64,000 bases of DNA from Xylaria sp. FL1777 (Eukaryota; Ascomycota; Sordariomycetes; Xylariales; Xylariaceae), in contig MU400565.1 in NCBI GenBank assembly GCA_022578965.1, positions 204,969-268,968 on the forward strand, read 5' to 3'. Each line of letters opens with the position of its first letter. Positions within the stretch are counted from its first letter, which is position 1. Position numbers and translations under genes: made by a program. Under the pieces are notes generated by a model. It did not search any database. It was not told where the DNA came from and was given only the letters and a program-made list of their open reading frames with translations. This document shows positions 24,515 to 34,856 of the stretch, piece after piece.

Positions 24515-25740
24515 CTAGTGGTTTAGCCGAGCCGGTATCCACTCCAACGTGACACCGTGGCATGTGGCTAGGTGGCGCATACTACCAGTTGCTATGTCAC
24601 CAATCAACATGGATGATCAGATTGGGAATTTGGTGATGGAGACCATACTATCTGTACAAAGGGATATGTCTAGCCAGCTATAGCCGGCAACGGAGGCAGC
24701 AGCGCCACTTGAGCTGCCAGACGGGCCTTGGTATCTGTCACCGCGTGGATTCCAAGGAGCAAAGTAGTCAATGCATTGAGAAGGAGGAAGCTCCGATCCT
24801 GCAAACGCGCAAAGCTTGGTTTTCCCAAGAATGACAGCACCTTGCTGAATCAGGCGTTGAAGATACTCGGCAGATGAAGCCTGCTTGTCATACAGCTCTG
24901 CATAAGCCTTGTTACCGAGGGTGGTGACAGTACCACTTAGGTGCATATTGTCCTTAACAGACAATCGCAGACCAGCGAGAGGCAAAGGGCTCCTCTGGAA
25001 ATAAAGACGTGAAGGTACGGCAACGAGACCTCCATCGCCCCAGGTTTGAGACCAGGGCATAACAGTGAATTGGCTTGAAAGACTTAGTCCAGGTGCCAAG
25101 ACAGGATGTAACAGTTACTTAGAGCAACATACTCCGGGTTTTTAGCGTCGTCATTGGGTACGACTGAAGCCGTAAAAGCGTTCAGCTCATCAGGAAACAG
25201 CCTCCAGGCTTGATGAATTGTGTGGCCTCGAGTGAAATATGGACCCTCCGGGAGGACTGGTGATGTTCTAGTGACGAAAAGATGAAGCGAATGGTCCGCC
25301 AAAAAGCCTTCGAGATCAACAGGCGGTGTATATTGACTGTCAATCTCCAGAGTTAGTCCTTTTCCATCCAGCAACGAATCTTCCGTCACGGAATCGTTGA
25401 CCAGGTGAGCAAAGATATACGCTCCTCGGACGAAGTCACTGTTGAATACGTCATCCTGTTCCTGAAAGCGATGGATCGATTGCTGGAGCAACTTCAAGGA
25501 CAACTGCTCCGGTTCTGCGTGAATGACAGTTGTCGGGATGGCGGTGCTGGCAGGTGCAACATGGACACTCGAAGGAAGTACAGCCTACATGTACTGTCAA
25601 TGCACCGTGTCAAAAACAGTTCGGGCATGAGGCCTACGTACTTCAGGGCGATCTCGGATGTAGTAGGATGCAACATCCAGGCTCTTCAAAATCACTTCGG
25701 GACGGCCAGCGAGGGACGTCAAGCGCGTCATGAACGCCAT
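24515..25740 (-). pseudogene. Amidase-signature protein with Arp1-type N-terminal domain, truncated at the 3' end
   Basis: Exons on the minus strand: 25740-25642, 25584-25119, 25029-24649, 24591-24515. Introns are 57, 89 and 57 nt, with donors GTACGT, GTAACT, GTATGG. The joined frame is 340 residues. Residues 1-188 resemble the N-terminal region of fungal 'scytalone dehydratase-like Arp1' amidases. Residues 190-340 begin the amidase fold: VAVPSRLYF, catalytic Lys214 (LSVKDN), GKTK, PWNPRGD, the Ser cluster SGSSSG (about 292-297, cis-Ser) and DTTGSMR with the Ser319 nucleophile. Family members usually run to about 600 residues. Here the similarity stops at CHG and the frame ends 25 bp before the AT block, so the second half of the hydrolase is missing. 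Start: ATG in GGAGATGGCG; no obvious signal peptide. The second intron is inferred from frame and is the least certain. Substrate unknown; a functional enzyme is unlikely. Confidence 0.75.
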
Positions 25741-26340
25741 CTCCTGGTGTTCTTGGGACTTCTCTGGTAGAAGGTGGCGAAAAAAATAAATTACCCGAAG
25801 AAATATATGGTTGTAGGTAGATTTGAAGCAAGGAAAGCAGAATCCGAGGCATGTTCACGCATCGTTGTGTGCGGCTCACGTCGTACTAGTAGTTCTCATC
25901 CGCTTCCCGACGACAGGTCAAATGAGGTTCCTGGGCACAGCAGGACGAAGCCACTCGAGTTTGCCATTTCAGAGGTACCTGGATGTACCCGACTTGTATC
26001 GACAACCGCCGGGCAGCCAGACTCCGTAAGCCAGGACCTATCCGGCATGTTAATAAGGCTGTAGGCCTTCTGGCTGGGCCTTTTTTCTGCAATTTTCACC
26101 CCCGTACTTAGAGGCTGCGTTCCATGTCTCCTCAAATGACTACCAAGATAAGAACATAAGCAAGGGGTTGGCTGTGATTGGCCCGTCATCCGTGTTCTGC
26201 GGAGAAGGGAGAAGCCGAGTCTGTCGAACAACCGTGTGATACTCCCTTGGGCTGCAAATGCATCCTCGCGCAGATGCGCTTTTACGAAATGGAGGCTCTT
26301 TTGGGGGTTTGGGGACTGCCCACTTTTCTCTAGCTTAGCG
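25741..26340. other. Upstream region of the amidase, no gene called
   Basis: Normal composition. Frames up to 150 codons exist on the minus strand (25,896-26,348) but resemble nothing and have no start context or introns that extend them. An ATTGG (CCAAT-box complement) occurs near 26,176. This is probably the amidase promoter plus spacer. Confidence 0.5.
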
Positions 26341-26580
26341 ATTTCCACCGGTTATTTAGGTATTTTAGGTAGAAACATAGAACAGCGGGCTATGCTTACT
26401 GCAAGCCATAACTTATTTTCTTTAGGGGCTTATGTAAATGTATCTATAGGTTTAAGGCTTATGTTTTATGTTTTTTAGTTTAAAGCACTTTTGTTAATTT
26501 TTAAGCTAAAGTTTACTTTATATAAGTAGTTATATATACTATGTGGTTTTTATATAAGTTAGAAATTTAATATAAAGCTG
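26340..26580. other. Small AT-rich patch inside the gene island
   Basis: About 240 bp with the TTTTTAG/TTTAAG texture of the large AT blocks. It ends abruptly in normal sequence at about 26,580. Its right part can be aligned with the U3 of the LTR-like repeat at 27,822 (TGTTA start at 26,492 and TTAGA before the TATA-like site), so it may be the mutated upstream half of that repeat. Confidence 0.5.
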
Positions 26581-26740
26581 AGTTCCCTTCCAATACTCCT
26601 TATGGGAACTCAGGAATCAATAATATTGAGCCCTTACCCATAACTACAGCCTAGCAGCTACCCTTCAGTGACCCAACTTCACTCTGGAGACAATAACCTC
26701 TGACAGACTTTATGGAATAGCACGGTATAATGCTCAGTGA
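26560..26740 (+). repeat. LTR-like fragment, copy 1
   Basis: Shares an ordered set of elements with 27,885-28,030: an ATATAAAG/GTATAAAAG TATA-like site, then an inverted repeat (GTTCCC...GGGAAC here), then CAGGAATCAATAATATTGAG, then ACTCTGG. This layout of TATA, hairpin, AATCAATAAT-like leader is seen in fungal Ty1/copia LTRs. The 3' end is unclear. Confidence 0.5.
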
Positions 26741-27179
26741 CTGTGGCAGTGGTGGTTTAAGTAGCAATACTGGTTCTAAAACTGGTAATGGTCGCCTAGT
26801 TAAAGAAAACTGTTCTTGTTTCACGACCCTCACAAACAAGTTCAGAGAAGATCAAGACAGGGTTATCCCACGCCGTAAGCCAGTAAACTATATCTAGCTT
26901 CAGTATTACCCCCTCACTACTCCTCGCAATTGAAGTGTAATAAACATAATTAGATCTGTAATTACGTCTGCTTTTATTATTAATGCGTGTTTCTCTTAAA
27001 GTACGGTACCTAATGCCCTGTGAGCAGTTTAACAAACGAATACAAATAAGAAGTGCTTTGTTGAACTGTCACAGAAGGAACTACAGACAATCTGGCATTG
27101 ACTGCTGCGTTTTAATAACAATGAGCAAGAAACTACCTAGGAATATCCTGCGTGGTTTTCGAGGGAACCGGATTTAGCT

Positions 27180-27821
27180 GTGTGGAATTGGGTGCTCTTG
27201 GACTCTCGCTAATGAGAACACACGCATGGGTTTTGTTTAATGAAAGAAGGGGTAATAGAAACAATGACTAATATTTTCACCTTCCTTCTACTAGTTCATC
27301 AACCCTATACACGTCACGGACAATGAATACTAACCCCTCCCTTTCTCCCCCCCATTTGGGTATCCCTCTGTAAAGGTATTTTGTAACAGTATCACCTCTA
27401 GAATAGTTACAATTTATTAGAAAGATAAATTGGATTAATATTTTCTATAGTAGAAGCCCATAGGTACTTGGAAGACTTTAGATTATTGATAATTAGTCGT
27501 GCACTGAAAGCAGTACTCCAATCCCTGTTCAATGCTTGATCAAGAGCATCAAATTACTTCTAGCAGTTACAACAAGCCGCAAGCGGCCTAGCAGTATGTC
27601 CACTACAACCAAGCTTTCTCGAGTTGCTATGTATAACGTCTTGTAGACTTCTCGCGTTTTTAAATGGTGCTATATACCCAGTGATTATAACTAAGACCAG
27701 CCTTCGTCGCTGCGGATAAATCCAGCAACGGTATTTTCAATAGCTACACTCATACCGCACACCGCAAATCATTCCATTCTCGCTCCAATGCAAGTGGTAC
27801 ACTTCAACTCGCTAGGTCGTA
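27180..27821. other. Unassigned degenerate sequence
   Basis: Normal to slightly AT-rich composition, no frame worth calling. It lies between two LTR-like fragments, so it may be internal retrotransposon sequence beyond recognition. Confidence 0.4.
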
Positions 27822-28030
27822 TGTTAGGGACTAAGGTCGCAGGGATTAGAAAGTTCCCCTAGTGTGGTATAGATAGTGTTAGACTTAGCTGTATAAAAGA
27901 CCCGAGTCCTTCCCAAACTATTAAGGGAAGGCCCAGGAATCAACAATGTTGAGTGCTTTACTCATATACTTCTATTTACTGGCGACTTACGTGCGACCCG
28001 GCTTTACTCTGGGAACCAACCCTCTTTGGC
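27822..28030 (+). repeat. LTR-like fragment, copy 2
   Basis: Begins TGTTAGGGACTAAGG. It then has GTATAAAAGACCC (TATA-like, about 27,890), the inverted repeat CCTTCCC...GGGAAGG (about 27,908-27,931), CAGGAATCAACAATGTTGAG, and ends near TTTGGCA. The stem bases differ from copy 1 yet still pair. No clean target duplication was found. Confidence 0.5.
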
Positions 28031-28380
28031 ACTGTAGTATAGATGGGGATGATTGTATATGACGCGTTTAACGTCTTTCTGCTTGCTGTTAATGCCATTA
28101 CAAGCTTCCAGTAATTCAGCTGTATCATCGGAGAGGTATCGCAGCCTGTGCGAGGTCACAAGGATGTCTGTTTTGAGAAATTCTCGTAGCGTACGATGAA
28201 CAGCCACCGGCCTTGCATATATGATCTAACATGCTGTTTAATCCAACTAGTTGAACAGATGGTTCGCGGCATTGTCAATGCTGTATCATATGTTAGTTAA
28301 TACGTACTGACAAAGGTATCATCGTAAGACACTGATGAGATATAAAACGATATAGACTCGTTAAACTGAATAATTGCCGT

Positions 28381-28530
28381 ATGTTTAGGCATATCAATAT
28401 AGACTTCTGTGCTGTATACCTAAACAGACCATCAACGATTGATGAGATCTACATGACATGCGATCTTCCCCCTAGGGTGGCCATGTTGACTGCTTGGGAA
28501 CATATTGGAACAGCAGACACGTCAGGTAAA
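28381..28530 (+). pseudogene. Possible Ty1/copia reverse transcriptase fragment
   Basis: The frame from 28,381 contains D-F-C-A-V-Y-L-N followed by D-E-I-Y-M and later P-P. This resembles the copia RT segment D-V-x-x-A-F-L-N-G-x-L-x-E-E-I-Y-M. One extra residue and poor downstream similarity mean it is a fragment at best. Its place beside copia-like LTR fragments raises the likelihood. Confidence 0.4.
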
Positions 28531-29376
28531 ATACTGCCCACTCCAACATGCGATAATCAGACGGGATACCGCCACAGATAGCACTGGCACGGGTCGTGCA
28601 GCAGCAACAGCAGTTGATCAAGATGGAACGGGGGGGAAAACGGTTGCCCGTCTTCGAGCCGGTAACTGAGTAAGAAAAGTCTTGGCGGCGGTTCGCACCA
28701 TCTCACCGACGATAAAGATGAATAGCAGGTGGTTGGGCATGCACGCACGAACCACCCTCATTTACCATTAGGTAAGGTAAGCCAACAACAACCCTATCCC
28801 AAGATAGAATATATCTACACTATCCCGCTAGCCAGCCAGACTAGCGCAAATCCGCATGCACGCAAACGAACTGGTCCCCAGTCGCGGGACCATCCGGCCA
28901 ACGGTGGACGAGACGACGACGACCGGGGGCCACGGCCACGCGAGGTCGAAAGCGGGAACGGGTCGGTTGACGTGGTGGACGATGGCTGGGGGGAAAAAGA
29001 GGTGAGGAGGAAATAAGTATCAAGAGAGGGATAGAAAATAAAAGGGGGTGGATGTGGATTGGATTGTTTCCCCGTCCCCACCGAACGAAACGAACAAACC
29101 ATGACCATTTGAGCGGTGAAGAAAGACGTTTCGCTGTGACCCCCTGCAAAGCTCCGTTGGCCGCGCGCGAAGCCAGCACCAATTGGTGCTCGCCCCGATC
29201 CACAGTCAGGCAGGCGGTGGCCGGAATAGGCACGCGACAGGACCAGGAACAGGACGGGGCGGTGGTGTTATTCCCTATCTATGTGCACTATCTATGTTTT
29301 TTCACGATAGATCCGTTGGTTTGCTGCGATGCGGTGTGTGTAAGTGCTGGCTGTGCTCTACTAAGCGGGTTGCACC
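28531..29376. other. Intergenic, no gene recognised
   Basis: 28,840-29,270 is GC-rich and so carries several overlapping frames on the minus strand (up to 130 codons). They are Pro/Arg/Ser-rich, lack homology I recognise and are probably fortuitous. Confidence 0.5.
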
Positions 29377-29451
29377 TACATACATACATACATCCATACA
29401 TCCATACATGCGTGTAGGTATATGCGTGTGTTTGTGTTTGTGTGTGTGTGG
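29376..29451 (+). repeat. Simple repeats: (ACAT)n then (TG)n
   Basis: CATACATACATACATCCATACATCC-type tetranucleotides span 29,376-29,418 and a TGTGTTTG/TGTG run spans 29,424-29,451. Both lie upstream of the gene at 29,533. Confidence 0.85.
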
Positions 29452-29476
29452 TGCAATCATATAAGATGAAGCCGGG

Positions 29477-29524
29477 GCCCTCTCCACACACTCATTTTCT
29501 TTCCCTCTTTTTTTCCTCCCCATC
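29477..29524 (+). promoter_or_regulatory. Pyrimidine-rich leader before the gene at 29,533
   Basis: A C/T-dominated stretch ends eight bases before the ATG. CT-rich tracts just upstream of the start are common at transcription starts of constitutively expressed filamentous-fungal genes. This supports the start chosen for the next gene. Confidence 0.55.
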
Positions 29525-29532
29525 ATCGCGCC

Positions 29533-30139
29533 ATGCCTTCCATGGCTGGTACACTCGGTCTCGGCCTCTGGGAGCCCCTCGCGGCTCCCGTGGCCGCCTT
29601 CGTGGAGGATTGGTTCGCGCTACAGTATCTCCTGCCGCTCATCTCGTTCGTCTGTGTCGGACTTGAGGGCTGGTGCTTCTTCGACCTCACGCGCAAGACG
29701 CTGGGCGCTCGATCCGCGCGGGCTATAGCCGACGCGCGGGATGCGTCCTTGGATTACGATGTCGTCAAGGATTTTCCGAGGGGTGGCTTTGAGCCTTGTG
29801 AGTTTTTCCTCCCCCCATCTTGGAAGGATATATTTTTTCTTCCTATCTCCCGCGATCTTGGTTGTTCGTGCTGCTAACACGGTGGATCTAGCGAACAACC
29901 AGCTGTGTGTTCATGGGCTGTTGGGTATCAAATTACACGCGCGGCATACCGCTTGTCCTTCGAACCCGTAGGTGGACCCGCATTCTCGCCTTCGTTTTGT
30001 GAAACTAACATGGGATAGTGTCGTTCCCGCACAGGGAGCTAAGGGCCTGACAATGCCGTGTGGGTGCCTGATCATCTCGAAAGGGCGCTCACAGACGCGA
30101 AGAAAGCGTCGGCGAGAGATGTCCTACATAGCGATATGA
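29533..30139 (+). CDS. Small membrane protein of unknown function, three exons
   Basis: Model: 29,533-29,797, 29,892-29,967, 30,019-30,139; 153 residues. Intron 1 (94 nt) has GTGAGT, a GCTAACAC branch site and TAG. Intron 2 (51 nt) has GTAGGT, ACTAAC and TAG. The N-terminal 95 residues hold one strong hydrophobic segment (about 33-52, LLPLISFVCVGLEGWCFF), followed by a charged stretch (SARAIADARDASLDYDVVKDFPRGGFEP). Exon 2 gives a short Cys/His-containing segment (NNQLCVHGLLGIK). Exon 3 ends very basic (RRKRRR). I do not recognise the family. If intron 2 is not removed, the protein stops after exon 2 at 113 residues. Exon 1 and intron 1 are well supported by the CT-rich leader and textbook splice signals; exon 3 is less sure. 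Confidence 0.6.
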
Positions 30140-31018
30140 CAGCGAAGCACGGACAACCCCGCCTACCTCACCAAACATCAATCATCAAGCCATCAAGAAG
30201 AAGATACTATTCTCACCCTATTGAGATCACCGCCAAGCGGGCTGGCTCATCGGGCAGAGACGCGACATTCATTGGACCTTTCCTTTGTCACCTGCATCAC
30301 CTGCATCCCGAAGCATATGATCACGAACTCGACGACATGAAAAAAAGCATGGCCGGATTTAGGGGGAAAAAAAGCATTTACCTCGGAGTCAGGAGTTGGG
30401 GGTTAAAGCCTTGGGCTGCAGCCGCCAAACGCAAATAACAGTATGATTAAGATATGAGAAATGTATATTGACAAGAAGTTAACAAATCTGCCCCGTTCGC
30501 GATGGATGTGTGACTACCTAACTCATCTTGTGATTGGCTGTTCCCCACACACGAACTTATGGATTCATCAGATATAAGGGAGTGCTTAGCCTGTGCAAGA
30601 TGTCATTAGTACAGCTATAGCTCCTTGAATCCGCCTGGCGTCATGAGCGAATGTAGGTGCTTTAGCTCAGGTTTGTCCTTGGAGTAAGCTGGCATGCGAT
30701 GTATTGGAAGACTTAGTAGCATGCCTCTGAGTATGAAGACTCCACATGAATTTCTAGGTTAAGGCTTTTCATGATGAAATCAATGTTGCCTGGGCCCCTC
30801 CTGCATCTGTATACCGCGGGGGTTTGTCATCTCATTTCATTTAAACATATCTGTCTGAGGTATTTTATTTTCCCGTCCATTTTAACATGCAGTGACTCAT
30901 CTCCCATGAATGACGAGAGTGCCGACATAAACCGTTACAAACCAGTGGGCTCTCCAAGCCATACTCACTGGATACCTACATCACAGTCAAAGTACAGGGC
31001 TTCGCGCGCTTGGACACT
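30140..31018. other. Convergent intergenic region
   Basis: Lies between two gene 3' ends. It includes a plus frame at 30,771-31,046 that overlaps the end of NAT1 and resembles nothing. It probably holds the two 3' untranslated regions. Confidence 0.5.
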
Positions 31019-33652
31019 CTATGACGAAGTAGCAGGGGGAGGTTGAAGATTGAACAAAGTCACCTCAGGCCATGTCTCATCAGCAGCCTTCCTGAAAGCA
31101 TCTGCCTCACTGCTCCGCCACTGGTAAAGCAGACCGAGGGCCTCAGCCGCTGGCTCCCAGTCTTCGCTCTTCAAACTGAGGACACCGAATAAGGCCTTCT
31201 CGCACGTCTTTTGATCTTCCCCAAGGAGCTTCCGAACTTTGATAGCTGATACCACATGGGCGGCACTATCTTTATGCTTCTCTAAGAATTCATTATTGTA
31301 CTGCTTCAAATCTGTCGAGGCGTTGATGGCCGTGAACTCGGCTTTTATAACCTCAGCGACCTTGGCAGGCAGTGAGGCTAGCTTTGAGCCAAGCTCCTTG
31401 TGAAAGCGCACTGCTTGCTCATGAACAACTGGGTTGGTGGCATCGATGGCGAGTGCAGCATTTAGGCAATGCAGAGCGAGGAGGTATTTTTCTATCAGAG
31501 TGAGCCTAAAGATTCGTAACAAGTCAAAGGCAGGGGAGAATTACCTCGTCTGATGTATACCTCAAATCCAGCAACCTGGCCATCGATGTTCTTCGAACTG
31601 AATTGTAGGATCGGCAACAGGAACTTCGTAGCCTCAACTAAAGGTTGGTCAGTTGAAGCCAGCTTTAGCCCAAGTGGGTCGTCGTCCTTCTTGACATTGT
31701 CTGAGGTGGCCGCTTTAGGTTTGTTCGGATCCTGCTTAGCCGCTTGTTCAGCCGCTTCCCGCTCAGCTTTCTGAGCCTCCCTTTTAGCTTTCTTAAGTGC
31801 CTTTTTCTTCTCAGCTTCATCGTCCGCTGATCCATTAGCAGAACCATTGACCCCGTTCATGACCACCTTGCTGTCATGTATACCAAGATAAGCTGCTATT
31901 GCGCCAAGCGCTGCACGGGTATAAAAGGGATGCTCGCGGAGCTTGTCTTCCCATCGAACCATGTCCACGTAAGCACGAATCTGGCCCTTCCTCAGCGAAA
32001 AGCTGTGGAAGTCAAATTGGTCTTCCTGCCAGACATCAAAAATGTTATAGACAGCATGAAACCGTTTCAGGGCCAGGCCAATAAGCCCATTGCGTACGGA
32101 GGCCTCCCCGTCTTCTGTTAAATACCATATGCTCTGCATGTCAATGAGATCGAATAACGGGCCGCCGGGAGAGTCATTTCGGGTGAAGAGTGACATTGTC
32201 TTCAAAGCTTTGGCAGACTCATTGTTTCGCAATTGGTACTTTGCAGTCTTTGTGTTGATATATCGATCTTTCAAATCAAGATTGCGAGCCTGATCCATGA
32301 TTTCAGCTGCTTTGCGTGTATTGCCATAATGCTTCCATATCCGGGCTTTCGTCATATGAAATTCAACATTATCAGGTACAATGGCGAGGCCTTTATCAAC
32401 AAACTCTAATGCTTTGGCAAGATCGCGAGATAAGTGGTAATTGTAGTGCTGAGCAAGATAGTAGAGACCCGCCGGTCTGCCTTTTAGCTCTCCTTCTGTA
32501 GAAGATTCGCCCCCAGATTGGGATTCTGTGGCCTCGACATAGTCGTGAGCCAAAGATTGCAAGGTTTCCTTCTTGAAAGAATCAGTATAGAGATGTTTAA
32601 GGTTTGCGAATGTAGATGGCACTCCCTTATCCAACATCAGCGTCAGATAAAGTTTAGCAGCTTCGCGAAAATCATTGCCTACAGGGCAGTCAGCCAACCC
32701 ATGCCCGACACAAAGATTACTATTCCTATGTTCTCTGTTGCGACTCACCAGCGAGGAAGTCCAGGGGGAGACGTTTTGCGGCGTCACATCGGGGATTGCG
32801 CTTGGCGTATTCGTCATAGACGGCCTTACGGGCGCTTGTCTCACTACCATCCAGGCCCATGACATCTATCAATCTATTGTAATATTCGGGGTGCTCGGAG
32901 TTTCGGCCCAATAGCGCCCGGTATGCCTTGATAGCCTCCTCTTTCTTACCGAGCTTTGCGAGATACTCTGCCCTTAGCTCCAAAACTGCGAGACGGTCAA
33001 GATTGTGCTTGGCGATGGACTCAAGATGATCTAGTGCTCTCTGGTAGTCTCCTGTTTCCGCAATGATGGCGTTCTTGTACATGAGGGCTTCTGAGTTTTC
33101 GTAGTCGGTATGGGAGGGCGGGGATTTCAGGGACTCTTCGTAGGTGGTCAAAACCTTTTCGGCCTGAGCGAGGTCCCCGGCAAGGTGATGGGCAACAGCG
33201 AGAGCGGTCCAATTCTGTCTGAGCTGGGATTTCGCCTGCAGCATAGCAGTCCTGCTCTGTATATAGCCCTGGAAGTCGCGCATCTGTATCTGTAGGTAGG
33301 CTAGGTCCCTCTGGATCTGCGGCGAGCCCGGCTCCAGCTTCAAGGCGAACTTGTAGGCCTTGATGGCCTCCTCGAAGTTTTTCTGGTGACGGTACAGCAA
33401 GCCGTAGACATGCCAACATATGTGCGACTTCATATCGGCGGTCAGAGCCTCCTTGGCCAGGGCAAAGGCCTCGTCCGTCTTGCCCAGCGAGTTGATTATC
33501 AGAGCCTTCATGGCTAGGGTGTCTCCATGCTTGGGGGTTTTCTTGAGAATCTGCTCAGCGGCCTTGAGGCCACGCTTATACTGCTTCTCTTCATAGTTGC
33601 GGATGACCTGGCGAAAGAGTGCATTTTCTTTGGAGCTCAAGGGTTGCGGCAT
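31019..33652 (-). CDS. nat1: NatA N-terminal acetyltransferase auxiliary subunit (Nat1/Naa15)
   Basis: Exons: 33652-32749, 32678-31545, 31491-31019; 836 residues, normal for the family. Naa15 is the ribosome-anchoring TPR scaffold of NatA. It wraps around the catalytic Naa10/Ard1, and the complex acetylates nascent chains after Met removal (Ser, Ala, Thr, Gly starts). Tandem TPR-like helical pairs fill exon 1 (YGLLYRHQKNFEEAIKAYK; AYRALLGRNSEHPEYYNRL). The NARP1 region follows, and a Lys/Glu-rich linker at about 585-615 (EKKKALKKAKREAQKAERE) precedes the C-terminal helices. Intron 1 (70 nt, GTGAGT, CTGAC branch, TAG) and intron 2 (53 nt, GTAATT, TAG) restore LAGNDFREA and VYIRREKYLLAL, as expected. 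I chose MPQPLSSKE as the start, because it is where fungal homologues begin. An in-frame ATG 42 bp upstream would add 14 residues of no known merit. Confidence 0.93.
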
Positions 33653-34856
33653 GGCTGCGAGCGATGACTCCTGGGCCGAGGAACCAGGGACCAAGGACCA
33701 GTAGACGCTACGGCCTCAACGGACACGGTCGCAAGGGAGACGGGGAGTGCGGCGTGGTGATATCGGTGTCGGCAATGTATTTCTCGGGGCGCGGGAGGCG
33801 TCGTGGTGGGATGTAAGTACCTAGTCTAGGGATTGTATATTGTAGGTAGGTATTGTGTCTAGTTGCTGTGTCCGGCCGTACCTTAGCTAGTGAGTATTTG
33901 CTGCCTGTGGGCCGTTAGACGGATGAATCGAGACCGGTGGTAGTCAAGTACTGTGAGCACCCCAGAAAGTAATACTTACCCTGTGCAGGTACACTACTCT
34001 CACACACACACGGACATCAAGATGCCTCGCTAGTTGAAACCCCCAAGCAGCAGGATCCACGCTCACTGAAAGCTCCGAGATGAAGTTAGGTAGGTCGGTA
34101 GGTAGGTACTTAAGTAGGTATGGAGAGTTACCTAAGCTAAAATTGGCTTGTGTGAAGTTGACTGGACACATACACAAACTGGTACTACAGTATGTAGGTA
34201 GGTACAAGTACGGCTACTTGTAGGGTGATCTTGGCTCTCGGTAGGTACCTACGTCTAGGCGTGACAATAGCCCTGTGTGTAGTGCTAGTGGTTCGCTGGG
34301 AAGATCCGGTCCATTGATGTTGGTTACCTAGTGCGTCGAAGTCTCAGGAAATCTGGAGCTCGGACCCCTAAGTACCGGTACCTTGCGTGTTCGTACTATA
34401 AAACTTCAGGTACCTCGGAATTTTTCAAAGCAGCTGTGGCGCTTTCTTTCGGCATACTGTCAACCTTAATTTCCCTCTAGATGTTACAACTTCATGCTTG
34501 CGAATACCTACGTATAAAAATACTACTTACTTAGAGAGCAGTCATACGCAAAGCTGTCTGACATTTGACAATATTAAAAGCGTTCCACATTAACATGGCC
34601 AAGTTTTTCATATTGACTTGACAGGACGCTTTGCTACGAAGCTCGTACTAATATGAATATACCAAAACTTGCTCCATGATTTTTAACTAGAACGAACCTA
34701 TCTACATTACATGGTGGCCACTAGAGGAGATGATATATATAATATTACAAATAACCAGGTTAGTCCGTTCAACTAGATACTATACACCCTCTACACGTGT
34801 AGGTCTCGAGTCCGTATGCTGTAGAAACAAGTTCATTACAAGCCTCGGACGGGATG
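33653..34856. promoter_or_regulatory. NAT1 upstream region with TAGGTA/TACCTA repeats
   Basis: No gene seen. GGTAGGTAGGTA-like and complementary TACCTAC runs cluster at 33,840-33,850, 34,086-34,122 and 34,190-34,255. An ACTCTCACACACACAC run lies near 33,993-34,012. The minus-strand frame at 33,944-34,207 overlaps these repeats and is not called. Confidence 0.55.

Noticed and set aside
24480..24545. A tRNA-like look of the GC-rich edge (GGCTCATCGGGCTAGTGG)
   Set aside because: No acceptor stem, anticodon arm or T-loop could be folded; it reads as the end of the amidase exon.
25896..26348. 150-codon minus-strand frame upstream of the amidase
   Set aside because: No recognisable domain. It spans the probable amidase promoter and runs to the edge of the AT patch.
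28004..28207. 67-codon minus-strand frame with a protein-like look (LLEACNGINSKQKDVKRVIYNH)
   Set aside because: Overlaps the LTR-like fragment, has no context for a start and matches no family I know.
28841..29233. Pro/Arg-rich 130-codon minus-strand frame
   Set aside because: GC-rich intergenic DNA with overlapping frames on both strands; no homology, no splice signals.
30058..30438. Separate 126-codon plus-strand gene after the membrane protein
   Set aside because: Overlaps exon 3 of the gene at 29,533 in another frame and has low-complexity content without motifs.
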